From Candidatus Geohydrothermomicrobium daggyaiense (GTDB lineage Bacteria; Actinomycetota; Geothermincolia; Fen-727; JACVIW01), in the NCBI GenBank assembly GCA_015711695.1, contig JACVIW010000112.1:1-7557 (forward strand): 7,557 bases of DNA, read 5' to 3'. Shown here in pieces: positions 6,450-7,557 of this stretch. Every line of letters begins with the position of its first letter. Positions within the stretch are counted from its first letter, which is position 1. The notes beneath the pieces are model-generated. The model was not told where the DNA came from and ran no database searches. It saw only the letters and a program-made list of their open reading frames with translations. Made by a program: the position numbers and the translations under genes.

Positions 6450-7557
6450 TAAGACTTATGCTCTGAGTTGAGCCTGACGTAATCCTCAGACAGGTCACAG
6501 GTGATAAAGTATGCAGAACCCTTACCGTTTCCCACATTGGCAGTTATCTCGAATTCGTCCCTTGCCAGTAGGACGGAAACTTCTTCTAGGTCAGGATTTG
6601 AGGGCCTTCCGGCTTCGATGACACGCTGATCACCAATGAGTATTTCAAGTTCTTCCGGCCTTAGATCCACACCGCTGGAACCGATTGCCGCCGCCACCCT
6701 TCCCCATCCCGGAAGACCACCGTGAAACGCGCATTTCACAAGATTCGAGTTCGCGCTACTTCTCGCGATCGCGACCGCTTCTCTGTCAGTGCGAGTACCG
6801 TTCACAACGATCCTCAGTATCTTTGTTGCCCCTTCGCCGTCCTTAACTATTGCAATAGCAAGGTTACCGCAAAGCCAGCACAAAGCCCTGAAAAAGAGTT
6901 CCTTTTCATCGTCAGTCATCACATAACCGGGTGTAAAGGAAGCGCCGTTTGCAAGCATTAGTACGGTGTCGTTCGTCGACTGGTCTCCGTCAACCGATAT
7001 TCTGTTGAATGACCATTCACATGCCTGAGAAAGCCATGCTGAAAGCGTTTTTGGATCGATGAACGCATCGGTGGTTATTATGCATATCATCGTTGCAAGA
7101 TTCGGATGAATCATTCCCGCACCTTTGGCCATCGCACCAATTCTCACTATCCTATCCCCAATAACCATTTCGACGGCGAGTTCCTTCGGATAGGTGTCAG
7201 TGGTCATAATAGCTTTTGCCGCATCGGTGTTGCCTCCAGGATTCAACTCGGCAGCGCACTCCCTTATCCCATTGAGCACTTTATCCAACGGAAGGTATTC
7301 CCCAATCAATCCCGTCGAAGCAACAAGCGCCTGACCCTCTGGAATTCCAAGCACTGATTCCGCTTCAGCCGCAATCCGCAGGGCGTCATCAAACCCCCTG
7401 CTCCCTGTCAGCGCATTTGCATTTCCGCTGTTGATAACGACAGCGCGCGCTATTCCGCTGGAAACGCGCTGCCTTGAAATGATAACGGGAGCTGCCGCAA
7501 GCTTATTTGTTGTGAAAACACCCGCCACAGAAGCTGGAATCTTAGAGTAAACAATGG
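6449..7557 (-). CDS. argJ: Bifunctional ornithine acetyltransferase / N-acetylglutamate synthase ArgJ (5' partial)
   Basis: ArgJ transfers the acetyl group from N-acetylornithine to glutamate, giving ornithine and N-acetylglutamate; many members also use acetyl-CoA to start the pathway. The frame stays open to the right edge, where codons reading IVYSKIPASVAGVFTTN match the family's N-terminal region. The GTG at 7528 is therefore an internal Val, not the start, and I estimate some 20-30 N-terminal residues are missing. Numbered from that Val, visible motifs are the substrate-site TTDTYPK (109-115), the self-cleavage region KGAGMIHPNLATM, where the precursor is cut before Thr146 to give alpha and beta chains with Thr as nucleophile, VDGDQSTND (179-187), and the beta-chain end GNGKGSAY...DYVRLN. 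The stop is TAG. argB follows after 13 nt and argC is expected upstream, outside the window. Whether it has acetyl-CoA activity cannot be read from sequence alone. Confidence 0.97.
   Translation of the reverse strand, partial: IVYSKIPASVAGVFTTNKLAAAPVIISRQRVSSGIARAVVINSGNANALTGSRGFDDALRIAAEAESVLGIPEGQALVASTGLIGEYLPLDKVLNGIRECAAELNPGGNTDAAKAIMTTDTYPKELAVEMVIGDRIVRIGAMAKGAGMIHPNLATMICIITTDAFIDPKTLSAWLSQACEWSFNRISVDGDQSTNDTVLMLANGASFTPGYVMTDDEKELFFRALCWLCGNLAIAIVKDGEGATKILRIVVNGTRTDREAVAIARSSANSNLVKCAFHGGLPGWGRVAAAIGSSGVDLRPEELEILIGDQRVIEAGRPSNPDLEEVSVLLARDEFEITANVGNGKGSAYFITCDLSEDYVRLNSEHKS
7004..7021. promoter_or_regulatory. ARG-box-like palindrome within argJ
   Basis: TGAAT and ATTCA half-sites, both perfect against the E. 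coli-type ARG-box core TGAAT-N4-ATTCA, are separated by GACC rather than the usual four A/T bases. It lies inside argJ at codons for the conserved W-S-F-N stretch, so coding constraint may explain it. ARG boxes normally occur in adjacent pairs at promoters, and I see only a poor partial half-site beside it. Confidence 0.2.

Noticed and set aside
6436..6537. Longer 324-residue version of argB
   Set aside because: The extra 34 residues overlap the argJ end, lack family similarity, and the ATG at 6435 has a good ribosome-binding site.

Overview
The window is a minus-strand arginine biosynthesis operon, read from the right edge to the left: argJ (5' end cut off by the right edge), argB, argD, argF, argR, argG, argH, then the first few codons of an unrecognised gene that runs off the left edge. 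All seven arg genes look intact and complete apart from the cut start of argJ. I see no RNA genes, mobile elements, CRISPR arrays or pseudogenes. The long plus-strand open frames are antisense shadows of the arg genes.

Layout (minus strand): argJ 7557-6449; 13 nt gap; argB 6435-5563; 28 nt gap; argD 5534-4317; 128 nt gap, the only sizeable one; argF 4188-3256; 11 nt gap; argR 3244-2780; 5 nt gap (or a GTGA overlap, depending on the argG start); argG 2774-1539; ATGA overlap; argH 1542-151; 97 nt without a clear terminator; possible new CDS from 53 leftwards.

The enzymes form most of the pathway. ArgJ makes N-acetylglutamate and recovers the acetyl group from N-acetylornithine. ArgB phosphorylates N-acetylglutamate. 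ArgC, expected just beyond the right edge, would reduce the product. ArgD transaminates the semialdehyde. ArgF carbamoylates ornithine to citrulline. ArgG and ArgH convert citrulline plus aspartate to arginine and fumarate. ArgR, encoded inside the operon, is the arginine-responsive repressor. ArgJ together with an ArgB carrying the C-terminal arginine-inhibition signature indicates the cyclic, acetyl-recycling pathway with feedback at ArgB.

The order J-B-D-F-R-G-H with argR between argF and argG is the classical actinobacterial arrangement (for example Mycobacterium and Corynebacterium). Base composition, by eye just under 50% GC, is low for typical Actinobacteria. A deep-branching or moderate-GC actinobacterial lineage, or another phylum sharing this operon, fits; this assignment is inference.

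The content is ordinary. The points worth a second look are a nine-A tract forming an A AAA AAC slippery heptamer in argR, one ARG-box-like palindrome inside argJ, the 128 nt argD-argF gap, and the unidentified gene start after argH. I found no evidence of a novel system.
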